A stretch of DNA of 64,000 nucleotides from Rhodospirillaceae bacterium (GCA_029267445.1 JAJUIU010000003.1:1-64000), one strand, 5' to 3'; shown: positions 35,221 to 44,405, counted from the first letter of the stretch. A program made the numbers and translations. Notes: generated from the letters alone by a model not told the origin.

Positions 35221-36318
35221 ATGACCACCGGGATTTCCACCATCGGTCAGTTCAAGCGCATCCAGACGGACATGCTGCGCACGCAGGAACGCCTGCTGGA
35301 TTTGCAGACCCAGGCCACGACCGGCAAGCGGGGCACGACCTTCGGCGATCTTGGCGCCGACGCCCGGCGCTCGTTGAATGTGCGCGCCGCCGTCGACCAG
35401 ATCGAGGTGTTCCGCCGCAACATCGACACGGTGGAGACGCGCGGTGGCGTCATGGACGCCGCCCTCGCCCGCATCACCACCCTGATGAACGAACTGCGCA
35501 CGGAGTATTCCAAGGTCGCCGGCAACGTGAACAACGACACCACGTTCCTGAACGAGTTCGGACGCCGCGGACTGCGCGAGATCGCGAACATCCTCAACAC
35601 GCGCCTGGACGGCCGCTACCTGTTCGCCGGCAACGACATCGACCGCAGGGACGACCCGCCCGTCCGTGATCCCGCCGAGCTGATCACCCGCTTCCAGAAC
35701 CTGGTCGGGGAGTATCGCACCGGCGGTGTCGACGGCACGGCCGTGGTCGCCGCCATGGACGCCGCCCTGAACGATCCCGGCCGCGCCTACGATCCCGCAC
35801 CGGCCGGTTTCGTGACGGCGCCGGCGCCGGCGGCACCGCCGGGCACCGCGTCTGTCGACGTGGCACCGATCTTCCGAGGCAGCCTGTTCTATGCCGGCAA
35901 CGGCCCCCGCGCCCGCGTCGACACGAACTTCGACGTCGAGTACGGCGTGCGTGCCGACCTGCCGGTGTTCCGCGACATCATCCAGGCTTTCGCGATCGCG
36001 GCCACCGTTCAGCACGACCCCGCCGAGGACGCCGATTACCGCGCCGTCCTGGCCCGCGGCCAGGAACTGACGCTGAACAGCATTCCCGAATTGAACAACG
36101 AGATCGGCAAGCTGGGTCTGACGCGCAAGGAGATTCAGGCCCTCAAGTCGAAGCACGAGGATGTGGGTGTCTACCTGGAGACTGAGATCGGCCAGATCGA
36201 GGACGCCGACCTTGCGGAGGTGTTCGCCCGGATCGAGCAGAGCCAGGTCGTCCTTCAGGCGACCTACAAGATCACGGCCGACCTGCAGGGGCTGTCGCTG
36301 CTGAACTTCCTGCGCTGA
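35221..36318 (+). CDS. flgL: Flagellar hook-associated protein FlgL (HAP3)
   Basis: 365 aa. N-terminal ISTIGQFKRIQTDMLRTQER and LLDLQTQATTGKRGTTFGDL; centre with LDGRYLFAGND, a motif shared by FlgL proteins; C-terminal DADLAEVFARIEQSQVVLQA and GLSLLNFLR, the flagellin-like helix. Second junction protein between hook and filament. Directly downstream of flgK. The middle region contains a Pro/Ala-rich loop (PAPAAPPGTAS) that probably lies on the outer surface. Confidence 0.93.
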   Translation: MTTGISTIGQFKRIQTDMLRTQERLLDLQTQATTGKRGTTFGDLGADARRSLNVRAAVDQIEVFRRNIDTVETRGGVMDAALARITTLMNELRTEYSKVAGNVNNDTTFLNEFGRRGLREIANILNTRLDGRYLFAGNDIDRRDDPPVRDPAELITRFQNLVGEYRTGGVDGTAVVAAMDAALNDPGRAYDPAPAGFVTAPAPAAPPGTASVDVAPIFRGSLFYAGNGPRARVDTNFDVEYGVRADLPVFRDIIQAFAIAATVQHDPAEDADYRAVLARGQELTLNSIPELNNEIGKLGLTRKEIQALKSKHEDVGVYLETEIGQIEDADLAEVFARIEQSQVVLQATYKITADLQGLSLLNFLR

Positions 36319-36416
36319 GCGGGGTCGGCGCGCTTCGGTCTGTTCCGCCGGCGTGATCGCCGGTATCCTGCGCCGCCGGGCAATCCCGCCCGCCGTCGCG
36401 CAGCCGGAAACCGGCC

Positions 36417-36812
36417 ATGTCCCTGGGTTCCTACAAGCGGGTCCATGAGTCCACCGAAACCCCGCGGCAGACCGAGATCCGCGTTCTCCGCGCGATCAAC
36501 TACGCGCTGCGGCACAGCGTGGAGAACCAGGACCGGATCGGCCTGATGAAGGCCGCGCTGAACAACCGGATGGTCTGGCAGGTTTTCCTGGACGACGTCC
36601 AGCATCAGGACAACAAGCTGCCGCGCGACCTTCGGCGGAGCATCGTCATCGCCAGCCGCTCGATCATCCAGGAGATCGACGACAACATCCAGGCGGAACT
36701 GGATGTCGATTTCCTGCTGACGATGAACGAGAACGTGATCCAGGGCCTGATCGCCGGAGCGGCTGCGGAAGCCCAGCTCGCTTCCGGCATCGCGCCGGCG
36801 ACGACGCCCTGA
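36417..36812 (+). CDS. flaF: Flagellar biosynthesis regulator FlaF, copy 1
   Basis: 131 aa. FlaF pattern: VLRAINYALRHSVENQDRIG, MVWQVFLDDVQHQDNKLPRDLR (two adjacent motifs), ASRSIIQEIDDN, DVDFLLTMNENVIQGL. FlaF promotes flagellin secretion and acts against FlbT repression in alphaproteobacteria. It is 98 bp downstream of flgL and may be in the same operon. This is one of three FlaF-like genes in the window; it is the one with the longest N-terminal extension. Confidence 0.88.
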   Translation: MSLGSYKRVHESTETPRQTEIRVLRAINYALRHSVENQDRIGLMKAALNNRMVWQVFLDDVQHQDNKLPRDLRRSIVIASRSIIQEIDDNIQAELDVDFLLTMNENVIQGLIAGAAAEAQLASGIAPATTP

Positions 36813-36817
36813 AACCG

Positions 36818-37618
36818 TCAGACGACGATGTTGACGCCGGTCCGCAACGCGTTGACCGAGGGAAGCAGGTCGTTCAGGTTTCCGCCGCCGAACAGGGCCA
36901 GCGCCGACGCGCCTGCGGCGTTTCCACCGCTCGCCGCGGTCTCCTGATCGACAATGGTCAGGTACCGCCGGATGAACTTGTCGGTGAACTCCGGATCCTT
37001 GAACTTGGCGAGATCGACGCGCGAGCTGATGGCGCGGGCCTGCGTCTCCACCGGTTGGACGGCGATGCGCTCCGGCAGGCCGAGTGTCTTGGTGATGACG
37101 TCGCGCAGGAAGCGGTCGCCCAGGATCTTGAACGGGTCGTCCGCCGCCGCCGCGATGTTCTGCTTGAAGTAGCGGGCCCGGCTCACATTGCCGTTCCCCT
37201 GCGTCAGCGACCGCTCGTGCTGCGTGGAAACGTAGGCGTCGACCAGTTCCTTCACCGTTTCCGGATTCTTGAGCTTGGCGATCCCATTGTTCAGGCCGAG
37301 GAAGCCCACGGCCGACTTCAGTTGCGGCTTGTTCAGCCGGGCCGCGATGTTCTTGTCGTCATCCGGCGAGGTCAGCGCCCGGCGCACCACGCCGACGGAC
37401 TCCATCTCCCGGCTGTTGCCGGTGGCGTCCATGAGAAACTGCAGAAGACGGCGATCACGGAAGACGTCGTCAACCGAACCCACGCGGTCGAGCCGGGCGC
37501 GGAAGTCAGTGACGGTACGCTGGATCTGCGCGCTGCTGCGCGTCCGGTCGAGGGCTGAGGAGTCGGATTTCTCCGCCAGCCGGTAAATGACCGATGCGGG
37601 CAGACTGCCCAAGGACAT
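36818..37618 (-). CDS. DUF1217 flagellar-associated protein
   Basis: 266 aa, helical. DUF1217 features: DFRARLDRVGSVDDVFRDRR, LLQFLMDATG, DDPFKILGDRFLRDVITKTLGLP (two adjacent motifs). Genes of this family sit in flagellar regions of Rhodospirillales and rhizobia; the molecular role is not known to me. AGGAG precedes the ATG. Convergent with flaF copy 1, 5 bp apart. Confidence 0.82.
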   Translation of the reverse strand: MSLGSLPASVIYRLAEKSDSSALDRTRSSAQIQRTVTDFRARLDRVGSVDDVFRDRRLLQFLMDATGNSREMESVGVVRRALTSPDDDKNIAARLNKPQLKSAVGFLGLNNGIAKLKNPETVKELVDAYVSTQHERSLTQGNGNVSRARYFKQNIAAAADDPFKILGDRFLRDVITKTLGLPERIAVQPVETQARAISSRVDLAKFKDPEFTDKFIRRYLTIVDQETAASGGNAAGASALALFGGGNLNDLLPSVNALRTGVNIVV

Positions 37619-37950
37619 TGTGCTCTCCTTTTGATCGCAGTTGCATCCTACCCCTTTCTCGCGGAAGACTCAACTCCGCCATGGGCTCGCCATGGGAAAG
37701 GTCGGCCACATCTCCGTCCTAACCTTGAAGATGACGCCTCGTCGACTGTTCCCTGAACTTCCCTGGGTCTTGCGCTTCCACCGGTCCGGCAGCGTTCAGC
37801 TCCGCTTCTCCCGGCGCTATACGGACGCGTAGGGGCGCGTTCGGATTAATTCTTTCATTTGCGGACTATCCGGGCGCGCGTTAAGGTTTTCCTCAGAAGA
37901 TAGCGGCAGGATTCCGCGATCTTTGGGGGGCAGCAAGAAAGAGCGGGACG
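37619..37950. other. Divergent intergenic region, no gene seen
   Basis: 332 bp between divergent genes. A 63-codon frame at 37641-37832 has no coding character. AT-richer around 37840-37900, presumably holding promoters for the DUF1217 gene and the 85-aa gene. No sigma-54 site found. Confidence 0.5.
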
Positions 37951-38208
37951 ATGAGCGACAAGCCGACCCTGAGTGATCTGGTGCTGATCCAGCGCATCGC
38001 CGATGAGCATACCCGGTTCGCCAGCAGCCAGCTTGAGCAGTGCTTCAGCGATCTGCGCGCCGTCGGCATCAAGGAGCAGCTGATCGGGGCCACCGCCATG
38101 CACCTTGGCCTCGCCTCGCTGGTCAAGGTGTTCGGGCGGGACCAGGTCGTGGAGATGCTCGGACGCCTCGCCCCGCTCGTCGCCGATGGAACCGTGGGCG
38201 GCGAGTGA
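37951..38208 (+). CDS. Small helical hypothetical protein (85 aa)
   Basis: 85 aa, not recognised: DKPTLSDLVLIQRIADEHTR, LEQCFSDLRAVGIKEQLIGA, LASLVKVFGRDQVVEMLGRL. All helical, soluble, good coding character, AAAGAGCGGGACG before the ATG. 96 bp ahead of a methyltransferase in the same direction, so they may form an operon. Confidence 0.65.
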   Translation: MSDKPTLSDLVLIQRIADEHTRFASSQLEQCFSDLRAVGIKEQLIGATAMHLGLASLVKVFGRDQVVEMLGRLAPLVADGTVGGE

Positions 38209-38304
38209 TCGTCCACGCCGTCCGCGAGGACGATTCCAGCCCTGGGCGGCCAGCCGCCGACCTGCGCGCCGTGTCCTCCTGGGGGCGGCGACGGGAGACC
38301 CCAC

Positions 38305-39021
38305 ATGACTGACGCCGCCGCGAGCCTCGCCCAGCAGATCGAGGCTTTGCGCAACGACCTGCATACGCTGGCCACGTCCGTACTGCCGGACCTCGTCGCC
38401 CGGCAGCGCTATCATGCGGAGGCCCTGGACCGGATCCATTTCCGCCTGAACTGGCCCCGCGGCGTGTTCCCGCCCGGGAACACCTGGGCGGCGGCACCGG
38501 ACATGCTGCTTGAGGTCGTCAACTGGGCCCTGGACAATGGGCCTGAAGTCGCGGTCGAATGCGGTAGTGGGACTTCCACCGTCGCCCTCGCCCGCTGCAT
38601 GCAGCTTGCCGGCCGGGGCCATGTCTACAGTCTGGAACAGGACGCGGACCACGTGGCGCTGACCCGCCGCAACCTGGCCATCGCCGGGGTGGCGGACTAT
38701 GCGACCGTGATCCAGGCGCCGCTTCAGCCCTACAGCTTCTATGGCGAGGACCACGCCTGGTACGCGCTGGCCGACCTGCCGGAGCGGCCGATCGACATTT
38801 TGCTCGTCGACGGACCGGTGGGCCGCCACAATATGCTGGTGCGCTATCCCGCCGGGCCGCTGCTGATCACCCGGCTGACCGATCGCGGTGTGGTGTTCCT
38901 CGACGATCTGAAGCGCCAGGAGGAGCGGCGCTGTTTCGCGCGCTGGCGCCTGGAACATCCGGCGCTGAAGGCGAGCGTGCGCGAGACCGAACGCGGTCTT
39001 GGAATCCTGAGCGCCGGCTGA
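38305..39021 (+). CDS. Class I SAM-dependent methyltransferase
   Basis: 238 aa. A helical N-terminal part (about 1-70), then the Rossmann methyltransferase: VAVECGSGTSTVALARCMQ (motif I), GHVYSLEQDADHVALTRRNL, IDILLVDGP (motif IV). The glycine-rich motif I and the acidic end of the next strand are intact, so it is probably active. Located between flagellar genes and a TPR methyltransferase, where flagellin or its glycan could be the target; target is inferred. Confidence 0.8.
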   Translation: MTDAAASLAQQIEALRNDLHTLATSVLPDLVARQRYHAEALDRIHFRLNWPRGVFPPGNTWAAAPDMLLEVVNWALDNGPEVAVECGSGTSTVALARCMQLAGRGHVYSLEQDADHVALTRRNLAIAGVADYATVIQAPLQPYSFYGEDHAWYALADLPERPIDILLVDGPVGRHNMLVRYPAGPLLITRLTDRGVVFLDDLKRQEERRCFARWRLEHPALKASVRETERGLGILSAG

Positions 39022-39038
39022 CCCGGTCCCTCACCTGT

Positions 39039-40493
39039 TCACGTTGTGAGGACGACCGGTCGCCCCTTGCCGGCCATCGCGATGTAATGCTCGACGGGCT
39101 TACGCTCCTCCATGCGGAGCTGGTCCTCGATCACCACGAACTCGGTGAACCCGGCCTTCCGCAGGCAACCCTCCAGATAGTCCTTGGCGTAGGCGAAACG
39201 GCCGTTCGGCAACAGCTTGTAGCGCCCCGTCTCCGTCGTCTTCTCCACCGTGAAGATAAAGAACCCGGGGTCGGCCAACGCGGCGTGGACATCGGCGCAG
39301 ACGGCGTCGAGCTCACCGATGTAGAGGAACACGTCGGCGGCGGCGATCAGATCGAATCGCTGCCCAGCATCCGACTGGGCGCGCAGGTAGTCTTTGATAT
39401 CCGCCTTGTCCAGGGCGTCGTAAATCCCCTTCTCCCGCGCCTTCTCCAGCATGTTGCCGGACAGGTCCATGCCGGTCAGCCGTTCCACATGGTCGCGGAT
39501 GACGAGGCCGAGCAGGCCGGTGCCGCAGCCCAGGTCCAGGCAGTTCGTGAACTTCCCGCCCGCCGGCAGGTTCCGTTCGATGTGGCGTGCCATGACCCCG
39601 GGACCGCGATAGACCAGACCCTGGATCAGGTGCTCGTCGAAGGTGTCCGCATAGGCGTCGAAGACGTTGACGATGTACTCGGCCGGCGCTGAGGTCACAT
39701 CGTCGCCGCGCATGGCGGCGCCGAGATGCTTGAACAGCACGTTGTCGGGATAGAGGGACTCCGCCTTGGCCAGGGTCTGGCGGCATTCGTCCAGACGATT
39801 GGCGCTCAGCAGGTAGGTGGCGTACATGGTGAGGTAGTTCGCGTCCTGGCTGCCCCGCGCGAACTCCTTCTCCAGCAGCCCGGCCGCCTCCTCCCGGCGC
39901 CTCATGCGCCACAGCAGCTTGATGACATTGCCGCGCACATTGTCATTGTCCGGGTTGATCGTGGCCAGCGCCCGGAAGATCTCGAGCGCCGCCTCCTCTT
40001 CCCCCAGCCTGTCCATCGCAAGACCCAGCTTGAACTGGGCATCGACGACTTGCTGCACGTTGGAGGCGGCGAGGGCGATGTCCGCCGCTTTCTTGTAGTA
40101 GAGTGCCGCCTCATCGTGGAGATTGGCGTCGCCCAATGTGTCGGCGAGGTCGATGAGCAGGTCGTAATCGTCGGGCGACGCCAGGAACGCCTCCGACAAA
40201 TCCATGATGGCGCGCGCGGGCTCGCCTTTGAGCGACCAGCACTGCGCCCGGCTGCGCAGAAGCGTCACGTTCCGGGGGTGTGCCGCCAGCGCCGCGGTGA
40301 AATGGTTCATGGCGCCGGGCAGATCGCCCGAGCGCAACGCCATCTCTCCCGCCAGCGCCCTGGCGTCGGGATCCGTGCCGTCAAGCCGGAGGGCGAGGTC
40401 GATGCAGACCCGGGCGACATCTCCCTTGCCTTCGCCGATGAGCTTACGGGCCTGTTCGACGAGGCGCGCGCTTTCCTGATTTGCCGTTTCCAT
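39039..40493 (-). CDS. TPR-repeat methyltransferase
   Basis: 484 aa. The first 280 residues are seven or so TPR units (for example ALAGEMALRSGDLPGAMNHF, AQFKLGLAMDRLGEEEAALE); the C-terminal part is a class I methyltransferase: CLDLGCGTGLLGLVIRD (motif I), GMDLSGNMLEKAREKGIYD, FDLIAAADVFLYIGEL. AGGGCAGT precedes the ATG. Last gene of the operon GT41 glycosyltransferase - flaF copy 2 - this gene (56-bp gap to flaF), which points to flagellin or flagellin-glycan methylation. Confidence 0.88.
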   Translation of the reverse strand: METANQESARLVEQARKLIGEGKGDVARVCIDLALRLDGTDPDARALAGEMALRSGDLPGAMNHFTAALAAHPRNVTLLRSRAQCWSLKGEPARAIMDLSEAFLASPDDYDLLIDLADTLGDANLHDEAALYYKKAADIALAASNVQQVVDAQFKLGLAMDRLGEEEAALEIFRALATINPDNDNVRGNVIKLLWRMRRREEAAGLLEKEFARGSQDANYLTMYATYLLSANRLDECRQTLAKAESLYPDNVLFKHLGAAMRGDDVTSAPAEYIVNVFDAYADTFDEHLIQGLVYRGPGVMARHIERNLPAGGKFTNCLDLGCGTGLLGLVIRDHVERLTGMDLSGNMLEKAREKGIYDALDKADIKDYLRAQSDAGQRFDLIAAADVFLYIGELDAVCADVHAALADPGFFIFTVEKTTETGRYKLLPNGRFAYAKDYLEGCLRKAGFTEFVVIEDQLRMEERKPVEHYIAMAGKGRPVVLTT

Positions 40494-40549
40494 ACTGCCC
40501 TGTCCCCTTGCCTGCCCGTTCAGCGCCTGATGCCCGCGGCGACCATCGG

Positions 40550-40879
40550 CTACTGGCTCGCCAGCCCGTCGATGATCGCCTTGTTGATATCGAGGATGAA
40601 GTCGACGTCGACGTCCTTGGGCGCCTTGCCGTTTATTTCATTCAGCACCGCCATGCCGATGTTGACGATGCCCTCGCGCAGTGGCTTCGGCAGCGGGTTC
40701 CCGTCGTTGCTCACCTCCACGACGAAGACGCGCCAAAGCGTCTCGACCTGTGTCAGCGCGGTCTGGAGGGCCGCCATGTCCCCCGCCGCGTGCGCGGCCT
40801 TGAGCGCGGCCGTCACCGTGCTGAGCACGGCATGTTCGGTCGCCCTGCTGTTGCCGCCGACGGTGGCCGTTCCTGTCAT
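40550..40879 (-). CDS. flaF: FlaF-like protein, copy 2
   Basis: 109 aa. Same layout as the other FlaF copies: VLSTVTAALKAAHAAGDMAA, ETLWRVFVVEVSNDGNPLPK, LREGIVNIGMAVLNEIN, DVDFILDINKAIIDGL. The shared LW.[IV]F...V...GN.LP...R and [FI]..[EDM][VIM]N..[IV]I.GL positions make the family assignment firm. 32 bp downstream of the FlmG-like glycosyltransferase and 56 bp before the TPR methyltransferase, so it belongs to the filament modification operon. Confidence 0.85.
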   Translation of the reverse strand: MTGTATVGGNSRATEHAVLSTVTAALKAAHAAGDMAALQTALTQVETLWRVFVVEVSNDGNPLPKPLREGIVNIGMAVLNEINGKAPKDVDVDFILDINKAIIDGLASQ

Positions 40880-40911
40880 CCCAAATCCCCCCTCAAGCGA
40901 TGTCCAGCCCG

Positions 40912-43368
40912 TCAGCGCGTCTTTCCGGTGACGGCGAAAAGCATGTCCTCGAAATCCCGGGCGAACCGCGCGTGATCCATCAGCGGCGATGCCTGCATCC
41001 TCGACCGCAGGCCCGCGCGGAGCGTCGCGAGGCGATCCAAGTCACGGGCGGTGGCCACGGCGACCTCCACATAGCGGTCCATCGTGGCGCAGACGAATTC
41101 CCCCAGGCCGGCGTTCACCAGATGCGACGCCGAATGGCGGCTGGCGAAGGAGGCCTGTGGCGCGGTGACCACGGGGACGCCCATATAGAGCGCTTCGCAG
41201 GTGGTGAGGCCGCCGCTGTATGGCGTCGGATCGAGCGCGACGTCGATGCGCCCATAGGTCTGCAGGACGACCCGGTGGGGGCTCTTGCCGATGCATTCGA
41301 TCCGGTCGGGGGTGATGCCCCTCTCGTAAAGCCGCCCCTTCAGCGCTTCGACGATCTTCGGATTGCCGTACTGCAGCGACAGCAGCAGCAGGCGGGAGTC
41401 CGGGCAGGCGTGAAGGATCCGGGCCCAGGCGTCCAGCAAGGGATCGTTGAGCTTGGCGTAATTGTTCAGACAGCCGAACGTCACGAACCCGTTCTCAAGC
41501 GCGGGCAAGGGGCGCACCTCGGGCGTGATCGCCGACGGCATGTAGGAGACATAATCGTGCGGCAGGCGATACACGGATCGCTCGACGAAGGCCGCCTCCG
41601 CGCCGGCGGGGCTCTCGATCCAATCGCTGATGACGTAGTCGAACTGTCTGACACCGGTGGTTCCGCACAGACCGCCCACCCACTTCATCTGCACGGGCGC
41701 CACCCTGGAAACGGGAAGCGCCAGGCGGGCGCCCTGGAAACATCCGGCCAAATCGATGAACACGTCCAGGTTCAAGGATCGGGCCCGGGCGACCGCCATC
41801 GGATCGCTCATCACCGTCAGGTCTACGACCTCGTCCGCCAGCTTGAAGAAGATGTCCGTGGTGGCATCCCGCTCGGTCCCGGAATCCAGCAGGACGACAC
41901 GGAACCGCGATTTGTCTATGTGTTCCAGGAGGCCCCGGGCGAAATGACCGACGGGATGGTTGCGGAATCCACCGGACATGAAGCCGATGTTCAGGCGGTC
42001 GCCCTGCCCAGGCGGACGCGGGTTCCAGTGCTGTGCAAGTCCGCCATATTTGCGGTCGCCCGCGTCGGCCAGCAGCTCGCCGACCGCCCTCATCTGCTCA
42101 ACCGTGGCCGTGGGCTGGTAATGCATGGCGAGCAGCAGCGTGCCGATGATCTCAATGCTGTCCGGCCAGCGTCGGGCGGCATTCATCAGGACATCGACGG
42201 CCTGGTCATGGGCGCCCGTTTCATAGAGCGTCGTTCCAAGCCCCTGCCAGACGGTCGGCGAGTCCTCCATCGAGGCCATCGCCCACTCCAGGAACTCCCG
42301 TGATTTCATCGCGTCGCCGGACATCCGAATGATCGCCGCGATGCCGGTCAGGATTGACTTGTCGGTTGGGTCCTCCTGGAACGCGTACTGGAACGCCGTC
42401 ATCGCCTCGACCGAGGCATAGTCCTGGTACAGCAAGTGACCGAGCAGACTGTAGAAATCCTTGCGGCTGTCGACCTTGGTGGCGAGTTCATCCGCCAGCG
42501 TCCACAGAGCCTGCCTGCCGCGGCGATGGAACACGACATGGCAGACGTGTGCTGCGTCCCCCGGAAGGCTCTTGAGCGCGAACGCCTCGCGGAAAGCGTC
42601 CTCGGCGCCCGCATGGTCCTTCGCCCGGAAGAGCATTTCCCCAAGCTGGGTCCACAGCTTGTTGTCCGTCGGATGGTGGTCCAGAGCCTGTCGCAACCAC
42701 GCGGCGCCCGCCTTGAAATCCTCCAGGACATACTCCTGGCTCGCCAGGGCGCCAAGCACGCCCTTGCTCTTGGGATCCAGGCGCAAGGCCTGCTCGAGCT
42801 TGGATCTTGCTTCCGCTGGCTTCAATTCCGCCAGATCCAGCTTCGCGAGGACCAACAGGGCCTGTGCGCCGAGGGGGCTTGCCTCGGCCGCAAGATCGGT
42901 CAGGAGGGCTCGCGCTTCCGTATGCTGGTCCATACCGACAAGCGCGATGGCGAGGTTCAGGGTCGCCTCCGGGTTCTGGAGGCCCGCCGCAAGGGCCTGT
43001 CGGAAGGCCGTAAGCGCCTCGGCGACGTTTCCCAGCTTGAACTGGATCGCCGCCCAGTCATGGAGAACTCTGGAATCCTCGGGTGCGATCTTACGCGCAA
43101 GGTCGAGGTAGGCCTTCGCGCCGGACTGATCGCCATTCTCCTCGGCGATCACGGCGGCCGACAACAGGTCGTCGATCATCGAGTCTGGAGCGGAGCCACC
43201 AGCCAGCACGGCATCGAAAGCCGTGATGATCCCGACCGTCCCCATGCGCTTGCGAAGACGGTCCGTGAACCCGGCGGCCATCTCGGGTCCGTAAGACAGG
43301 AACTGGAGGAACTGGGTGACGATCTGCGACGCTTTGCCCGGGGAGGAAGCGGTCTGATTGTCGGACAT
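40912..43368 (-). CDS. TPR + GT41 (SPINDLY/OGT-like) glycosyltransferase, FlmG-like
   Basis: 818 aa. N-terminal half: TPR array (about 70-400; for example LARKIAPEDSRVLHDWAAIQ, PEATLNLAIALVGMDQHTEA). C-terminal half (about 460-810) is an OGT-type glycosyltransferase: LNIGFMSGGFRNHPVGHFA, VFIDLAGCFQGARL, PVQMKWVGGLCGTTGV, LDPTPYSGGLTTCEALYMGVP (adjacent motifs). Caulobacter FlmG has this architecture and glycosylates flagellin with a nonulosonic acid. Location next to flagellin fits. Start at 43368 (GGGG upstream), 16 codons inside the longest frame. Heads the operon with flaF copy 2 and a methyltransferase. Confidence 0.87.
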   Translation of the reverse strand: MSDNQTASSPGKASQIVTQFLQFLSYGPEMAAGFTDRLRKRMGTVGIITAFDAVLAGGSAPDSMIDDLLSAAVIAEENGDQSGAKAYLDLARKIAPEDSRVLHDWAAIQFKLGNVAEALTAFRQALAAGLQNPEATLNLAIALVGMDQHTEARALLTDLAAEASPLGAQALLVLAKLDLAELKPAEARSKLEQALRLDPKSKGVLGALASQEYVLEDFKAGAAWLRQALDHHPTDNKLWTQLGEMLFRAKDHAGAEDAFREAFALKSLPGDAAHVCHVVFHRRGRQALWTLADELATKVDSRKDFYSLLGHLLYQDYASVEAMTAFQYAFQEDPTDKSILTGIAAIIRMSGDAMKSREFLEWAMASMEDSPTVWQGLGTTLYETGAHDQAVDVLMNAARRWPDSIEIIGTLLLAMHYQPTATVEQMRAVGELLADAGDRKYGGLAQHWNPRPPGQGDRLNIGFMSGGFRNHPVGHFARGLLEHIDKSRFRVVLLDSGTERDATTDIFFKLADEVVDLTVMSDPMAVARARSLNLDVFIDLAGCFQGARLALPVSRVAPVQMKWVGGLCGTTGVRQFDYVISDWIESPAGAEAAFVERSVYRLPHDYVSYMPSAITPEVRPLPALENGFVTFGCLNNYAKLNDPLLDAWARILHACPDSRLLLLSLQYGNPKIVEALKGRLYERGITPDRIECIGKSPHRVVLQTYGRIDVALDPTPYSGGLTTCEALYMGVPVVTAPQASFASRHSASHLVNAGLGEFVCATMDRYVEVAVATARDLDRLATLRAGLRSRMQASPLMDHARFARDFEDMLFAVTGKTR

Positions 43369-43427
43369 GAAATCCCCGTGCGCCTGCTGTTGCCGGTCTT
43401 TCGTCGTTCGAGGCATGACCGAGCCTA

Positions 43428-43445
43428 CCCACTATATCAAGTGGG
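43428..43445. promoter_or_regulatory. Inverted repeat in the glycosyltransferase leader
   Basis: CCCACT (43428-43433) and AGTGGG (43440-43445) around ATATCA, 60 bp upstream of the GT41 start. On the minus strand it reads CCCACTTGATATAGTGGG, so a -10-like TATAGT lies inside. Could be an operator overlapping the promoter. Confidence 0.4.
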
Positions 43446-43465
43446 CGGGGAATAGGTACTCCCAA

Positions 43466-43490
43466 CTTGCTGGGTGTTGGGACCAGCAAG
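43466..43490. promoter_or_regulatory. 8-bp inverted repeat between flagellin and glycosyltransferase
   Basis: CTTGCTGG (43466-43473) and CCAGCAAG (43483-43490), perfect, 9-base loop, no T run. Operator or RNA stem-loop; it is not a terminator. Confidence 0.4.
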
Positions 43491-43533
43491 GGACAAGCGC
43501 TCGTCCCACACCGTGACAGGGATGCGTAAATGA

Positions 43534-43557
43534 AAAGGGGGGCTTCCGCCCCCCTTT
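43534..43557 (-). terminator. Rho-independent terminator of the flagellin gene
   Basis: Perfect 10-bp stem: AAAGGGGGGC (43534-43543), loop TTCC, GCCCCCCTTT (43548-43557). On the minus strand it ends in TTTTCATTT. It lies 27 bp beyond the flagellin stop and separates it from the glycosyltransferase operon. Confidence 0.88.
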
Positions 43558-43583
43558 CCGGTTTCCGTCTAGCGCCGGGAACC

Positions 43584-44405
43584 TTACCGGAACAGACCCA
43601 GCAGGATCTGCGGAGCCTGGTTCGCGATGCTGAGCGTCTGGGTGCCCAGCTGCTGCCGGATCTGCAGGGACTGCAGACGGGCGCTTTCCTTCGCCAGATC
43701 GGCGTCGACGATGGCGCCGATGGCCTCGTCCGTCGCCTTCTGCAGCGCGGCGTTGAACGTGATCTGGTTGTTGATGCGGCGCATGTCGCCGCCCAGTTCG
43801 TTCAGGGCCGTCGAGGTCGCCGCGTTGCCCTTGCTCCAGGCGCCACCGGCCGTCAGGGCCGCCGCCGCCGCCGTGGCGTCCGCCACAGCAGCGAGAGCGA
43901 CCGTCGCAGAGTTCAGCGTCTGGGCGTTGATGGTGAACAGCGTGCCATCGATGTTCGAGATGATCTTGCGCGACGCGGCGGTGGCGCTGATCAGGTTCAC
44001 GCCGTTGAAGTTGGCGCTGTCGATGAAGTTCTTCACTTCGCCCAGCAGACGCGCCAGGTCGGCGTTGTACTGGTTGCGCTGATCGGTGCTGAGGTTCGCA
44101 TCCGCCAGCTTCGTCAGAACCTCACGGCCCTTGGCGAGCGTGTTCGAAATCTGGGTGGACGCTTCCAGAGCGATACCGACGACACCCTTGCCGACGTTCA
44201 GCTGCTGGTTCACGGCACCATAGGCGCCGGACTCGCTGCGGAGGGTCTGGGCAACGGCGAAAGCGGCACCGTCATCGATCGAGTCGTTGACGCGGTTGCC
44301 GGTGGTGACACGCTTCTGGACGGACTGGAGCGCCTCGTTCGTCCGATTCAGGCTCTGGAGAGCGACGAGGGCGCCGGGATTCGTGTTGACAGAGTTCATG
44401 ACCAT
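43584..44405 (-). CDS. fla: Flagellin
   Basis: 273 aa, short like many alphaproteobacterial flagellins. N-terminal D0/D1: NSVNTNPGALVALQSLNRTN, RVTTGNRVNDSIDDGAAFAV, with the C-terminal helix ATDEAIGAIVDADLAKESAR, LQSLQIRQQLGTQTLSIANQ and final GLFR. The central variable region is small and Ala/Thr-rich. ATG at 44405 with GGGAGAT upstream. Followed by its own terminator. The 118-nt leader may be the FlbT target. Probably the substrate of the adjacent GT41 enzyme; number of Ser/Thr sites is moderate. Confidence 0.95.
   Translation of the reverse strand: MVMNSVNTNPGALVALQSLNRTNEALQSVQKRVTTGNRVNDSIDDGAAFAVAQTLRSESGAYGAVNQQLNVGKGVVGIALEASTQISNTLAKGREVLTKLADANLSTDQRNQYNADLARLLGEVKNFIDSANFNGVNLISATAASRKIISNIDGTLFTINAQTLNSATVALAAVADATAAAAALTAGGAWSKGNAATSTALNELGGDMRRINNQITFNAALQKATDEAIGAIVDADLAKESARLQSLQIRQQLGTQTLSIANQAPQILLGLFR

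Noticed and set aside
37641-37832. 63-codon frame in the DUF1217 upstream region
   Set aside because: Arg/Leu-rich, no ribosome site, no neighbours to support it.
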